DNA from: Clostridia bacterium
GTDB taxonomy: Bacteria; Bacillota; Clostridia; Christensenellales; Aristaeellaceae
Direction of reading: 5' to 3'
NCBI GenBank assembly: GCA_016296675.1
Contig: JAEDIV010000064.1
Location: 1-14,119, forward strand
DNA: 14,119 bases
A program made the position numbers and the translations under genes. The notes beneath the pieces are model-generated. The model saw nothing but the letters and a program-made list of their open reading frames with translations. It made no database searches and was not told where the DNA came from. This document shows, one piece after another, positions 13,827 through 14,119 of this stretch (positions within the stretch are counted from its first letter, which is position 1; each line of letters starts with the position of its first letter).

Positions 13827-13867
13827 AGCCGCTCCCGCCCATAATATATTTTCTATGGTTTCGATAA

Positions 13868-13877
13868 ACATATATGT
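13868..13877. promoter_or_regulatory. short palindrome near the LysR transcription start
   Basis: ACATATATGT is a 10-bp perfect palindrome between the LysR -10 and its ATG, near the predicted LysR transcription start and just upstream of the aspA -35. It could be a secondary regulator site. AT-rich palindromes of this size also arise by chance. Confidence 0.25.
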
Positions 13878-13879
13878 AT

Positions 13880-13908
13880 TTGCTAATATTATACCATTTG
13901 TATATACT
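13880..13908 (+). promoter_or_regulatory. promoter of the aspartate ammonia-lyase gene
   Basis: TTGCTA (13880-13885), 17 bases, TATACT (13903-13908), with a predicted start near 13915 and a leader of about 49 bases. It lies face to face with the LysR promoter on the opposite strand, and the two overlap over almost their whole length. Confidence 0.6.
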
Positions 13909-13917
13909 AAAGTGCAA
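13888..13917 (-). promoter_or_regulatory. promoter of the LysR gene
   Basis: Minus-strand TTGCAC (13912-13917), an 18-base spacer, TATAAT (13888-13893). The leader to the ATG at 13826 is about 55 bases. It shares its DNA with the divergent aspA promoter, so polymerase could occupy only one at a time. Confidence 0.6.
13890..13904. promoter_or_regulatory. candidate LysR operator TATAC-N5-GTATA
   Basis: A perfect 15-bp interrupted palindrome sits between the -35 and -10 of aspA and across the -10 edge of the LysR promoter. Typical LysR boxes have a T-N11-A core with ATAC-N7-GTAT; here the spacer is 5, so it is a variant or a coincidence of an AT-rich promoter. Confidence 0.35.
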
Positions 13918-13924
13918 CCACTTT
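13909..13924. promoter_or_regulatory. candidate operator AAAGTG-N4-CACTTT
   Basis: A perfect 6-bp inverted repeat with a 4-base centre, immediately after the aspA -10, covers the LysR -35. A protein bound here would block both promoters. It is the most GC-containing palindrome of the intergenic region and therefore less likely to be a composition effect. Confidence 0.4.
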
Positions 13925-13963
13925 TTCGTCGATAATGAAATCAGAGTAAGAGGGTAACAAGAC

Positions 13964-14119
13964 ATGGCAATTTCCGGTGAATATCGCATTGAACATGACC
14001 TTATGGGCGCGATGCGCGTACCTAAGGATGCATATTACGGCGTACAGACGCTCAGAGCCGTTGAGAACTTCCCAATCAGCGGTCACCGCGTGGACAGCGA
14101 GATGATCGTCGCCATCGCT
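13964..14119 (+). CDS. aspA: Aspartate ammonia-lyase, 5' part
   Basis: The first 52 codons of a gene cut by the window edge. The product reads MAISGEYRIEHDLMGAMRVP, then DAYYGVQTLRAVENFPISG. This is the highly characteristic start of the aspartase/fumarase superfamily; YYGVQTLRAVENF is typical of aspartase, which deaminates aspartate to fumarate and ammonia. AAGAGGG at 13948-13954 lies about 9 bases before the ATG. It is divergent from a LysR gene that probably regulates it. Class II fumarase is the alternative, but its conserved start differs (usually YWGAQTQRS). Only the N-terminal part can be judged here; the active-site loop lies outside the window. Confidence 0.88.
   Translation, partial: MAISGEYRIEHDLMGAMRVPKDAYYGVQTLRAVENFPISGHRVDSEMIVAIA

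Overview
The window looks like chromosome from a Gram-positive anaerobe of the Clostridia type, about half G+C. The evidence is strong AGGAGG-like ribosome sites, near-consensus sigma-A promoters, a YitT-family membrane protein, a desulfoferrodoxin-type domain (typical of anaerobes), and a tRNA gene without an encoded CCA. This placement is an inference and I cannot name a genus. I see no phage genes, IS elements or CRISPR arrays.

Layout. 101-4274 (minus) is a three-gene ABC importer operon of the ferric-ion/phosphonate/polyamine type: a secreted binding protein, a fused double permease and an ATPase. It has a strong promoter, a hairpin after the binding-protein gene, and tandem hairpins at its end. 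4487-5329 (minus) is a YitT-family membrane protein. It is divergent from a GH88/GH105-type unsaturated glucuronyl/galacturonyl hydrolase (5557-6606, plus). That gene converges on an alpha/beta-hydrolase esterase (6773-7525, minus), and large overlapping inverted repeats lie between the two.

7634-8904 (minus) is the most interesting part. It is a two-gene operon whose first gene fuses an XRE helix-turn-helix to what looks like a complete two-iron desulfoferrodoxin (superoxide reductase) module. All four rubredoxin-type cysteines and all five His4Cys ligands appear to be present. The second gene is translationally coupled through an ATGA overlap and encodes an FMN-reductase-family flavoprotein with an iron-sulfur-flavoprotein-like CX2CX2CX7C motif. 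Together they suggest a redox or superoxide sensing unit with its own electron-transfer partner.

8905-9212 holds the regulator promoter, an orphan minus-strand terminator with a possible decayed gene behind it, and a plus-strand promoter. That promoter drives a glycosyl-hydrolase-like TIM-barrel protein (9213-10427) and then a nucleoside-phosphorylase-like protein (10502-11251). tRNA-Pro(GGG) follows on the minus strand with a perfect-consensus promoter. Next comes a Gfo/Idh/MocA oxidoreductase (11716-12696, plus) with its own terminator. The window ends with a LysR regulator (minus) divergent from the start of an aspartate ammonia-lyase gene (plus); their promoters overlap and are flanked by palindromes.

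The parts probably serve metal or small-solute uptake, plant-polysaccharide and sugar metabolism, redox stress, and aspartate/fumarate metabolism. They are mostly separate transcription units rather than one pathway.
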